32,864 nt of DNA from an uncultured Planctomyces sp. Its GTDB lineage: Bacteria > Planctomycetota > Planctomycetia > Planctomycetales > Planctomycetaceae. Below the pieces are notes generated by a model, which was not told where the DNA came from, made no database searches, and saw nothing but the letters and a program-made list of their open reading frames with translations. This document shows, piece after piece, positions 6,624 to 14,809 of the stretch (position 1 is the first letter of the stretch; every line of letters begins with the position of its first letter). The DNA is taken from positions 1 to 32,864 of the forward strand of contig CALGTK010000348.1 of the NCBI GenBank assembly GCA_937904325.1. The letters run 5' to 3'. The position numbers and the translations under genes are program-made.

Positions 6624-9347
6624 CTATTGTTGACTTGACCACGATGCAGTTGGAACTGACTGCCCGTTAGTCGGTTGCTCATTCTGCGAATTCGCCGGTC
6701 GCATGTGTGGGTTAGTCATGGGCGGCTGTCCGAAGCTTGCCTGAGTCGTCGGCGATGCCAGTACCTGATTCTGCCAGGGCTGATTGTTAAAACCTGGTTG
6801 CTGCCAGTTTGCACTCTGCTGTTCTGTGGGCTGAGTCGAATTACTGAAGGCGACTGGCCGAGTGACATCGGCTTGAGAGGTTGGCATCCGCAACCATGGT
6901 TGGGCAGTCTGAGGATCAAGTCCCATCTGGTCGGCGAGCGATTGGCCGTGAATCTGCCGGACCGGAGCCTGAATGCTGGCCTGCCCGGGCAATCTTCCGG
7001 AATTCGGCGGGACAGCTCCGGGGTAGCCTCTGTTGGTGGTTTGCTGGCTCTGCTGCGGGCTCTGGCCAGACGTGGGGTCGTCGCTGAACCCGGAGTTTCC
7101 ACCTTGAAGGTTTGCTGGCTGCTGAGGTCCACCGTTCGGAACAAGGTTGTTCGGAAGCGTGCCGTTTTCAAAAGGTTGTCCTTGCTGCTGAGACTGGCTC
7201 TGGTGGGTGTTTATTGGTGCAAGAGCTCCGAACCCAGCGGCCATTCCAAGTCGCATGGCCTGGCGGTCGGCTTCGGAATATTGCTGGAGCCGCTGGCCTC
7301 GATCGATGCGAGCCATCGGTTGCTGGTCGTTGAAGCTGAGTTGCTGAATCTGCTGGGGAGTACGCCCACCATTTACTGACTGAAGTGGATTCGTCGGCAC
7401 GGACTGACCTTGCGAGTAGTAACCGTTGCCGGATGGGAACTGATATGGCTGTCCGACCTGACCTGCGGGGATTTCCGACGGCTGAGTGTAAAGCTGCGGC
7501 GAATTGCCTGCATACTTCCCTGCAGATGGTGCTGCATTCTGCGGACTGCCGCTTTGTCCGTAGAAACCCCGGCCTGGTGCAGAGTTGCCTTGCCGTGGCT
7601 GCGTCACTCCAGGCTGGGCAGTTCCTTGTTGACCATTCCAGGCAGGATTTGTCGGAGCCAGGCTCTGAATCGGATTTCCATACTGGTCTCGCGGTACAGC
7701 GTCACGGGGGAGTTGTTGCGGGGCAGTCTGCAGCGGTGGTGGAATTTGGCTCGAATTCCGGGAGCTCGACCTTTCGATCGCGGGGTTCGTGCTGGGGGAA
7801 ACGTTGTCCCCGAACTGTCTGTATGTCTGAGCCGGTTGCCCTTGAGGTGAAGTACCGTTCGGATGACCGGAGCTAAGATTCGGACTCTGGTACTGACCTG
7901 GTACGAGGTGTTGAGGAGCAGCCAATCCATTTGGTGGTTGAGACTGTCCGTACGCCGAACCTGGGAAGTGTGGCGGTACTGACGACCCTTGCATACCCGG
8001 CTGGTACGGGGGTGTCTGCTGCCCCGGTTGTGATGACTGTTGTGGCGGGACTGCCATTGGCCCGGCTGGGTTTAAGAGGTGTGCGTAAGGATTTTGCTGA
8101 GAGATGTGTTGCCCCTGATGAAGAGCTCCGCCGCTCGCTGGACCGCCACTTTGATACTGCTGAATCTGCCCTTGAGGTGCCCGGCTGGACTGAGGTGCCG
8201 TGTTTCCGTTGCCCTGCGACTGGAATTGCCCCGGAGCGTCGCTCTGTGGCATCCCGTTCTGCTGTCCACGAGGCCCGATGTGAATTACACCTGAATTTGT
8301 CGGTCGGCGTCGGTTCGATCCGGATGCCTGTGCAATTTCCTGCATTTGCTGGTTCAGGTTGGCATCGTCGTTTTGTGATCGTGAGCGAGCGACATAACCT
8401 CGTTGCTCAGCCAGCGCGCTTTGGATACGCCGGTCTTGCAGATACTCGTCTCGCTGTTCAGCCGCTGTTCGGGCCCGTTGCTGTTGACTCCGAATTTCCT
8501 TCATAGCCTGCTGGACTTCGTTGAAAGTCGTTAGAGGCTGACCGTTTGTGTCGAGAACTTGTCCGTCTTTAGTGATGGTGTATTTGTCCGGACCACTGGC
8601 AAGCGCCTCGGCAGCACCATTCATGATCCACGGAGCGGGTTTCGACGTGATCCCTGCCAACGTTTCTTGAGCCTGCTGCTCGTTTCCGACCTGACGCAGC
8701 CACGCAAGGGCTCCATTTTTGTCTCCGGCGTAGGCATAAGCTGCGGCGAGGTTCACCTTGGCGATAGCCAGATCTGGCTCGCGAGCGATGGCTTGCATCA
8801 GGTACTTTCGTGCCTCGTCCACTCGACCCTGCTGAAGGTATGAGTAACCAAGGTCGCTTAGCAGGTACCCGTCTTCGCGGTTGGTGCTTAAAGCTTCCAG
8901 GTAATGACGCTCGGCTTCGTCGAACTGCCTCGACATGTCGCCGATTCGGCCGAGCATGTGATGCGCGGTCGCGTGATGCGGTTCGAGACTCAGCACGGTT
9001 TCGTATTGAATTCGAGCGTCGTCGTAGAGGCCCTTCTGCATCGAGTCGTTGCCTTTCGCCAGATACTTCCGCAAACTGACGACGTTGTTGATTCCGATCG
9101 CTGGGGTCTTCGCTCGTGTTTCGGCCGCTCGTGAGGATGCGTTCCGCCATCCTCGACCACCAATCCTCGGCTTCGTCGCACTGACCGATCGGTCTGTGGC
9201 AGACGATGCCTTCTGAGTGGTCAGTGTTTTTTGCGGGTTGAGCGAGCTGAATAGCCCATCGCTGAACATCGGCGTCTGACATCCGATAAGCAGCAGACAC
9301 AGGCTGGAAGCTACAAATGGTGGGAGTTTGCGCATGAGGGCAACCAT
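6624..9347 (-). CDS. TPR lipoprotein with a very long Gln/Pro/Gly-rich tail
   Basis: This 907-residue protein starts with a lipoprotein signal: hydrophobic core, then L-L-I-G-C with the lipid-accepting Cys at residue 23. It is probably anchored to a membrane after export. Tetratricopeptide repeats cover about 95-220, with units ending in EPHH, REDG and EPDL. From about 330 to the end the chain is low-complexity, dominated by Gln, Pro, Gly, Ser and Asn, without visible domains. Two ATGs compete (9347 and 9335); neither has a clear Shine-Dalgarno sequence, and the shorter start leaves a cleaner signal peptide. TPRs indicate protein-protein contacts, and the tail looks like an extended or matrix-forming surface segment (inference). 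It is divergent from the sulfatase gene. Function unknown. Confidence 0.85.
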   Translation of the reverse strand: MVALMRKLPPFVASSLCLLLIGCQTPMFSDGLFSSLNPQKTLTTQKASSATDRSVSATKPRIGGRGWRNASSRAAETRAKTPAIGINNVVSLRKYLAKGNDSMQKGLYDDARIQYETVLSLEPHHATAHHMLGRIGDMSRQFDEAERHYLEALSTNREDGYLLSDLGYSYLQQGRVDEARKYLMQAIAREPDLAIAKVNLAAAYAYAGDKNGALAWLRQVGNEQQAQETLAGITSKPAPWIMNGAAEALASGPDKYTITKDGQVLDTNGQPLTTFNEVQQAMKEIRSQQQRARTAAEQRDEYLQDRRIQSALAEQRGYVARSRSQNDDANLNQQMQEIAQASGSNRRRPTNSGVIHIGPRGQQNGMPQSDAPGQFQSQGNGNTAPQSSRAPQGQIQQYQSGGPASGGALHQGQHISQQNPYAHLLNPAGPMAVPPQQSSQPGQQTPPYQPGMQGSSVPPHFPGSAYGQSQPPNGLAAPQHLVPGQYQSPNLSSGHPNGTSPQGQPAQTYRQFGDNVSPSTNPAIERSSSRNSSQIPPPLQTAPQQLPRDAVPRDQYGNPIQSLAPTNPAWNGQQGTAQPGVTQPRQGNSAPGRGFYGQSGSPQNAAPSAGKYAGNSPQLYTQPSEIPAGQVGQPYQFPSGNGYYSQGQSVPTNPLQSVNGGRTPQQIQQLSFNDQQPMARIDRGQRLQQYSEADRQAMRLGMAAGFGALAPINTHQSQSQQQGQPFENGTLPNNLVPNGGPQQPANLQGGNSGFSDDPTSGQSPQQSQQTTNRGYPGAVPPNSGRLPGQASIQAPVRQIHGQSLADQMGLDPQTAQPWLRMPTSQADVTRPVAFSNSTQPTEQQSANWQQPGFNNQPWQNQVLASPTTQASFGQPPMTNPHMRPANSQNEQPTNGQSVPTASWSSQQ

Positions 9348-9689
9348 CCGTGGTTGAGGCAGGAAGTCGGCTGGCAGGACGCCAACCGGAGATAGAATCT
9401 TCCCGAAGTGATGAGAGACGGATTTATACGAGCATCCCGGAATTCATGTCGAGATGAGGTTTGGCTGGCGGATTGTGATAGATATGGACAAGTAAGCGTA
9501 GAACTTGAATATGTGTCAGACGCCGTCTACACCAGTCCAGGCGAGTATGCAGCGAACAGCGTAACTCACGTTCGACGCGATAGCATATCGGTTTATCCGG
9601 AACGGCGTTCGCTCCCGGAAACTTCACGGTCGGGTGGTGGTGAGCTAATCTTTGGGCTGCTCTCTTTTCAAACCGCAGGAGGAGATCTC
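9348..9689. other. Divergent intergenic region between lipoprotein and sulfatase genes
   Basis: These 342 bases separate two divergent genes and should hold both promoters. The sulfatase frame stays open back to 9408, but that extension is not hydrophobic or conserved-looking and lies upstream of a perfect Shine-Dalgarno site, so I treat it as non-coding. I could not pick a promoter with confidence. Confidence 0.4.
9677..9682 (+). promoter_or_regulatory. Perfect Shine-Dalgarno site deciding the sulfatase start
   Basis: AGGAGG sits 7 nt before the ATG at 9690. It fixes the start at the signal peptide instead of the long upstream extension of the frame. Most other genes in the window have much weaker sites, so this gene may be translated efficiently. 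Confidence 0.8.
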
Positions 9690-11189
9690 ATGACAAGATT
9701 GATTGTGGCCACCATTGGCCTGTTTGCCCTGCCGTTTTCGGGTCAGCCGACTCACGTCGAAGCCGCGGATCGACCGAACGTCATTTTTTTCATCGCCGAC
9801 GACGTCAGTTGGAACGATTACGGCTGCTATGGAAACCCGGCTGTTCGAACGCCGCACATTGACGCTCTGGCGAAGAACGGAATTCGTTTCGACCAGGCGT
9901 ACCTGACAGCCAGCAGTTGCAGTCCGAGCCGGTCGAGCATCATTACTGGCCGATATCCTCACAACAATGGGAAGGCGGCAGAGCTGCATCAGCCGATCTC
10001 GTGGAACATTCCCTGGTTTCCAGAACTGCTACGCGATGCCGGTTACTACACAGCGATCAGCGGTAAGCATCACATGACTGCGACTAAGGGGCCGAAGGGG
10101 GAAACTCGCCCGAAGCCCTTCGATAAGGTCGATGGCGGAAGAATAAAAGGCAACAGCGGCGGCCACGCAAACTGGGTCAAGACGACGCAGGAGCGACCAG
10201 CGGATCAACCATTTTTCTTCTGGTTTGCCGCGTACGATGCTCACCGCGGCTGGGATGCCGACAGGCAGTGGGATGTTGATCGCTACGGACCGAAGCACAA
10301 AGCCAAAGACGTCGTCGTTCCTCCATTTCTGGTCGATGATCCGGCGACTCGTGAAGACCTCGCATCTTACTACAACGAAATTACGCGCTTCGACCATTAC
10401 ATCGGAGCTGTCGTGGCCGAGCTGAAAAGTCAGGGCGAACTCGACAACTCGCTGATCTTCGTTCTCGCCGACAATGGCCGGCCATTTCCTCGTGCGAAGA
10501 CCCGCATCCACGACTCGGGAATGAAAACGGCTCTTGTCGCACACTGGCCGAAGGGTGTTAAGAAACCCGGCTCAGCCAGCGACAGTCTGGTCAGTGTGAT
10601 CGACCTCGCGCCAACGGTGCTGTCGGTCGCCGGTTTGAAACCGACGCCATCGATGCAGGGAGTCAGCATGCAGCCGCTGTTCGCGAATCCGTCGTCGGCG
10701 ATTCGCAAGTACGCATTTTCCGAACACAACTGGCACGACTACGAAGCCCACGGTCGAGGAATTCGCGGCAACGGATTTCTCTTCGTGAAAAACTCGCGAC
10801 CGTACCTTGCTCTGCAAGGGCCTGCCGATTCCGTGCGGTCACCATCGCATGTCAGCCTTCAGGCAAAGCGAGACGCCAAACAACTGACGGCAGCTCAGAA
10901 GGACGTCTTCCTGGCGCCCCGGCCGTTGGTCGAGTTTTACGATCTGAAATCCGACCCGCATCAGCTCAACAATCTGGCAGGCAATGCGGAATTCGCGACA
11001 CAGCAGAAAGAACTTGCCGTTACGCTGGGTACATGGATCGACGAAACTCACGACAGTGTCCCGGCGGACATCTCGCACGATTCATTCGACCGCGAAACCG
11101 GAAAAGCACTCAAGACGAAAGACTATCGGCAAACGACCCCCGGCGAAGATCGAAACGCTTCAAAGGTCAACGTTCCGGGACCGCGTTAG
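9690..11189 (+). CDS. Secreted S1-family sulfatase, heparan N-sulfatase-like
   Basis: This 499-residue protein begins with a signal peptide (hydrophobic core at 4-16, likely cleavage near VEA-A). Sulfatase motifs follow. Metal-binding Asp residues sit in IADD (35-38). The formylglycine site is C77-S-P-S-R81, where the Cys must be oxidised by formylglycine-generating enzyme. ITGRYP follows at 85-90. A later LADNGRPFPRAKT stretch and SVIDLAPTV are what I associate with the N-sulfoglucosamine sulfohydrolase branch. It would hydrolyse sulfate esters or sulfamates of polysaccharides in the periplasm or outside the cell. Planctomycetes carry many such enzymes. No polysaccharide lyase or formylglycine-generating enzyme is encoded nearby. 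The substrate is inferred only from motif similarity. Length is normal for the family. Confidence 0.93.
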   Translation: MTRLIVATIGLFALPFSGQPTHVEAADRPNVIFFIADDVSWNDYGCYGNPAVRTPHIDALAKNGIRFDQAYLTASSCSPSRSSIITGRYPHNNGKAAELHQPISWNIPWFPELLRDAGYYTAISGKHHMTATKGPKGETRPKPFDKVDGGRIKGNSGGHANWVKTTQERPADQPFFFWFAAYDAHRGWDADRQWDVDRYGPKHKAKDVVVPPFLVDDPATREDLASYYNEITRFDHYIGAVVAELKSQGELDNSLIFVLADNGRPFPRAKTRIHDSGMKTALVAHWPKGVKKPGSASDSLVSVIDLAPTVLSVAGLKPTPSMQGVSMQPLFANPSSAIRKYAFSEHNWHDYEAHGRGIRGNGFLFVKNSRPYLALQGPADSVRSPSHVSLQAKRDAKQLTAAQKDVFLAPRPLVEFYDLKSDPHQLNNLAGNAEFATQQKELAVTLGTWIDETHDSVPADISHDSFDRETGKALKTKDYRQTTPGEDRNASKVNVPGPR

Positions 11190-11352
11190 CTCACAGTTCA
11201 GGCTCGCCCTGAGGAATTCATCGAGCCCTTCAACCACAAAATACCTGAAATTAACTTACGGGGCCGAAATATTCTGTCGGTCTTCGGCGGAGAATCGACG
11301 AACAGTTTTCGTTTGTTTTGCGTCTTTCGTGGGTTCCTCATCAGCATTCTGC

Positions 11353-11757
11353 ATGACGGTTATGAAAGAACTCACAACGCTTCAGAACGTGGTTAACCGC
11401 TGCGACGAAATCATGTCGCACGCGTGGATGGTGCGGACTTTTGTTAAACACAGCGAAGAGGTGGAAGACTACCCCGAACTCGATGGCTTGATGGGCGTTG
11501 CACGGACAATCTTCGATGCCTGCCGCGCGTTGGAAACTCAAGTCAACGATCCGGCAAAGTACCTGCATATGCTTCGTAAAAAGATTGGTCGGTTGAAGAA
11601 GGCGACGGTCGAATTTGAGCGTGACGCGAAGCAGGTCTCTGTCCACACAAATTTCATGATGGCAATCAGGTCGACTCAAATCTGCGTGAGGGAACTCGAA
11701 GAGTTACTGGAATTTGGCACAAAAATCCTGCAGGCCGAAGCCTCATCAAACGCCTAG
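11353..11757 (+). CDS. Small helical protein of unknown function
   Basis: The frame from ATG 11353 gives 134 residues; a second ATG at 11362 would give 131. Neither has a good Shine-Dalgarno site. The protein is soluble, rich in Glu, Lys, Arg and Leu, and looks almost all-helical, with likely coiled-coil stretches (residues about 70-95 and 108-128). There is no signal peptide, membrane segment or recognisable catalytic motif. The frame stays open well upstream of 11353, overlapping the sulfatase 3' end, but that extension has non-coding-like composition. It lies 163 bp after the sulfatase and about 175 bp before the UvrA-like gene, so it probably stands alone. I do not recognise a family. Confidence 0.65.
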   Translation: MTVMKELTTLQNVVNRCDEIMSHAWMVRTFVKHSEEVEDYPELDGLMGVARTIFDACRALETQVNDPAKYLHMLRKKIGRLKKATVEFERDAKQVSVHTNFMMAIRSTQICVRELEELLEFGTKILQAEASSNA

Positions 11758-11804
11758 AAATTCATCCGAAGAGAATTCCAGCAACTGATGGCAAGGCGAT
11801 TCCT

Positions 11805-11868
11805 GCCACTGAGTTCACAGACGACACGGAGCCACTGTGGAATATTGTTTCTCTGAGATCTCTGTGGC
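11805..11868. repeat. Inverted-repeat-bounded intergenic element, copy 1
   Basis: The 64-bp segment is bounded by GCCACTGAG (11805-11813) and CTCTGTGGC (11860-11868), inverted repeats matching at 8 of 9 positions. It has an ATATT in the middle, and the right third can be aligned with the element at 26295-26366. It lies between the small helical gene and the UvrA-like gene. It resembles a dispersed non-coding repeat family; function unknown. Confidence 0.6.
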
Positions 11869-11932
11869 TTAAATCCGGATTCGTAGCGACAACATTCTTT
11901 GAGCAGCTTTTTCAAAGAGAATTACGATTTGC

Positions 11933-14605
11933 ATGTCGAATAGTTTCTCGCAGCCAGTGACATCCACTTCAGAACCCGTTGAGAACTTCATTTCGAGTGA
12001 GTGGATTCGTGTACGCGGTGCTCGAGTACACAATTTGCGGAACATCGACGTCGACATCCCGCGAGATAAGCTTGTCGTGGTGACAGGCGTTAGCGGAAGC
12101 GGGAAGAGTTCTCTCGCATTTGACACGCTGTTTGCGGAAGGCCAGCGACGCTATCTCGAATGTCTTTCGGCGAGAACCCGGCAGCATCTCACGCAGCTTG
12201 AACGTCCCGACGTTGATTCGGTGACTGGTCTGCCACCGACAATCTGTGTTGATCAGAAAGTTGGCTCTGCTCGGATTCGGAGCACACTTGCAACGACCAC
12301 CGAAATCTACGATTACTTAAGGCTGCTCTATGCAAGGGCAGGGCAGGCGCACTGTCCGGACTGCAATGTCCCTGTTTCGCAGCAAAGCGTCGCCACAATT
12401 GTCGAACGAATTCTCGGGTTGGGTGAACGTCATAAAGTGATGATTCTTGCGCCGCTGGTTGTTGGGCGAAAAGGTGCTCATCGCGATGTTTTCGAGAAAA
12501 TCTGTAAGGCGGGATTTGTCCGTGCGCGAGTTGATGGAGAGATCGTAGATGCAGGCTCGCCGCCGGATTTACCACGTAGCGATGTCCACACGATCGAAGC
12601 GATTGTTGATCGGATTATCGTCAAGCCGAGGATCGAAGACCGTTTGCGTGAGTCCGTCGAACTGGCGTTAAAACATGGCGATGGCTCCTGTCTGGTCTGC
12701 GAACTGGTCGACGATACATGGAATGATCAGCTCTTCAGCAGCCGCTACTGTTGTCCCGATTGTGGAACGAGCTTTCCACCGTTGGAACCTCGATTATTCA
12801 GCTTCAATAGTCCTTACGGAGCATGCCCGGCGTGTCGCGGCCTGGGCCGAAAAGTTCCACCGGAAGTCCAGGCGAAGTCATACCGGTTACGCACTGAGTT
12901 GACTCGTCAGCCGCTTTGCGAGGAGTGCCATGGAGCGAGGCTCGCTCCGGTTTCCTGTGCCGTCACATTTGCCCAAACGAAACTGCACGAACTGACGGCA
13001 ATGACCGTGGCCGAAGCCGCAGAGTTCATTCGCAATATCGAACTGAACATCTCCCCCGAAGCAACGCAGGCTGTACAAAGTATTCTTCCGGATGTTGCTT
13101 CAAGACTCGAATTCCTGCTGAACGTTGGCGTCGACTACCTCACGCTCGATCGACCGACGCCGACACTGTCCGGTGGTGAATTTCAACGCGCTCGCCTCGC
13201 CAGCAGTCTCGGTTCTGGATTGATCGGAATTTGCTACGTGCTTGACGAACCGACGATCGGGCTGCATTCGCGCGACACGAATCGAATGATTGAAATTCTG
13301 AAAAATCTGCGAGATCGAGGGAACAGCATACTCGTCGTGGAGCACGATGTTGATTTGATGAGAGCTTCAGAATGGCTCGTTGATCTCGGTCCAGGAGCCG
13401 GAAAGGAAGGAGGATCGGTGCTGTGGTCCGGATCACCGAGTGGGCTGATCGGCGATTCGCCGACGGCAGCAGCGATGTCGATGGCTTCAGATTTACCTCT
13501 CGCTTTGTCCGACGAAGCGTCTGGAAAAGAAAATGCAATCGTGGACTTCGAGCAACGCTTGCGGCTGGAAGGAGCAAGTCGGCATAACCTCAAAGATGTC
13601 TCTGTTGAGATTCCACTCGGACTTCTGACTGTCGTGACTGGCGTCAGCGGTTGTGGCAAGTCGTCACTGATTACGCACACGCTGATTCCCGCCGCACGGC
13701 ATGCGCTCAACGAATCGAATCGTAGCCGCCGGGTTTCGGCTGGTGACGAAGCCTCATCCCCGCCGACTGATTTGTCGCAACTTGACATCGCCTGCCGCAG
13801 CATCTGCGGAACAGAGCACATCGATCGTTTGGTTGTGGTTGATCAGTCACCGATCGGGCGGTCAGGGCGTTCGAATCCGGCGACGCATACTGGGATTTGG
13901 GACGAAGTTCGTAAGGTGTTTGCGAAGACTCGCGATGCGCGTGTGCGAGGTTTCAATGCACGACGTTTCAGTTTCAACGCGAAAGATGGACGTTGTCCGA
14001 ATTGTGAAGGCCGTGGTACGCAGCGCATTGAGATGAATTTTCTCCCGGACGTGCACGTCGAGTGCCCCGATTGTCGCGGTGCACGATTTAACGTCCAAAC
14101 GCTCGGTGTGAAGTATCGTGGAAGCGGCGTCGGTGACGTCTTACGAATGCGGATTGACGAAGCCCGTGACTTCTTTAAGGACTTTCCAAAGCTGAAGTCA
14201 ACGTTAGAGGTAATGTGCGACGTCGGGCTGGGTTACCTGGAACTTGGCCAGTCGGCGCTGACACTTTCCGGTGGCGAAGCTCAACGAATCAAGCTGGCCG
14301 CAGAACTTGGCAAAGGGGGAGAGGAGAAAGTTCTGTACGTGCTTGACGAGCCAACAACCGGACTCCATTCTGCCGACGTCGCTCGTCTCGTTGCTTTGTT
14401 CAGACGCCTGCTCGAGAAGGGCAACAGCGTTCTGGTCGTTGAGCATCACCTCGACGTCATCGCGTCCGCCGATTGGATCATTGACCTCGGGCCCGAAGGG
14501 GGAGAAGCTGGCGGGCAAATCATGGCGACGGGCTCGCCACGCAATCTTGTTGACGCCGTACAAGTCAGTCACACCGCGTCAGCGTTGAAACGTCATTTTA
14601 CATGA
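11933..14605 (+). CDS. uvrA: UvrA-type ABC ATPase of nucleotide excision repair, compact paralogue
   Basis: This 890-residue protein has the two-ATPase UvrA layout. Walker A loops are at 52-59 (GVSGSGKS) and 570-577 (GVSGCGKS). ABC signatures are [11 protein letters not shown] near 412 and [11 protein letters not shown] near 785, each followed by YVLDEP. A zinc module has Cys at 274, 277, 298 and 301, and a second lies in the C-terminal half (CPNCEGRG and later CPDCRG). The insert at about 140-250 that normally meets UvrB is present. Between the first zinc module and CEECHGARL there are only about 28 residues, where I recall more than 100 in E. coli UvrA, so a whole segment is missing. This suggests a secondary UvrA-like protein. 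The role is probably DNA damage recognition. The weak Shine-Dalgarno site leaves the start slightly uncertain. Confidence 0.85.
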   Translation: MSNSFSQPVTSTSEPVENFISSEWIRVRGARVHNLRNIDVDIPRDKLVVVTGVSGSGKSSLAFDTLFAEGQRRYLECLSARTRQHLTQLERPDVDSVTGLPPTICVDQKVGSARIRSTLATTTEIYDYLRLLYARAGQAHCPDCNVPVSQQSVATIVERILGLGERHKVMILAPLVVGRKGAHRDVFEKICKAGFVRARVDGEIVDAGSPPDLPRSDVHTIEAIVDRIIVKPRIEDRLRESVELALKHGDGSCLVCELVDDTWNDQLFSSRYCCPDCGTSFPPLEPRLFSFNSPYGACPACRGLGRKVPPEVQAKSYRLRTELTRQPLCEECHGARLAPVSCAVTFAQTKLHELTAMTVAEAAEFIRNIELNISPEATQAVQSILPDVASRLEFLLNVGVDYLTLDRPTPTLSGGEFQRARLASSLGSGLIGICYVLDEPTIGLHSRDTNRMIEILKNLRDRGNSILVVEHDVDLMRASEWLVDLGPGAGKEGGSVLWSGSPSGLIGDSPTAAAMSMASDLPLALSDEASGKENAIVDFEQRLRLEGASRHNLKDVSVEIPLGLLTVVTGVSGCGKSSLITHTLIPAARHALNESNRSRRVSAGDEASSPPTDLSQLDIACRSICGTEHIDRLVVVDQSPIGRSGRSNPATHTGIWDEVRKVFAKTRDARVRGFNARRFSFNAKDGRCPNCEGRGTQRIEMNFLPDVHVECPDCRGARFNVQTLGVKYRGSGVGDVLRMRIDEARDFFKDFPKLKSTLEVMCDVGLGYLELGQSALTLSGGEAQRIKLAAELGKGGEEKVLYVLDEPTTGLHSADVARLVALFRRLLEKGNSVLVVEHHLDVIASADWIIDLGPEGGEAGGQIMATGSPRNLVDAVQVSHTASALKRHFT

Positions 14606-14809
14606 TCGGAATTAGTCTTCCAACTCGCTCAGTTTATTTGATCGCGTGGCGGAATCAGTTTCCATTGTGGCTACTGGCCGTATTTCAGAATACAAGTTTC
14701 AGTCAGTTGCCGGTTCGACACGACTGTTACTTTTTGACAACGCATTGGCTCCAAGGGTGAATTCGCAGAGCGACGTGGCGACGGCTGAAAGACGTCTGGT
14801 CTGTCGAGG

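Noticed and set aside
6624-8350. Possible tandem-repeat or CRISPR-like array
   Set aside because: The repetitiveness is degenerate Gln/Pro/Gly coding sequence; there are no conserved repeats with regular spacers.
6675-8506. Several plus-strand frames of 100-230 codons
   Set aside because: They are shadows of the low-complexity Gln-rich gene on the minus strand; repetitive codons keep opposite frames open.
9408-9689. N-terminal extension of the sulfatase frame (94 residues)
   Set aside because: It has no signal peptide or family similarity, and a perfect AGGAGG precedes the internal ATG at 9690, which is followed directly by a signal peptide.
11192-11220. Possible terminator after the sulfatase (TCAGG / CCTGA stem)
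   Set aside because: The stem is only five pairs and no T-tract follows.
14606-14809. Searched for a bidirectional terminator between the converging UvrA-like and helicase genes
   Set aside because: No stem with a T-tract stood out by eye.
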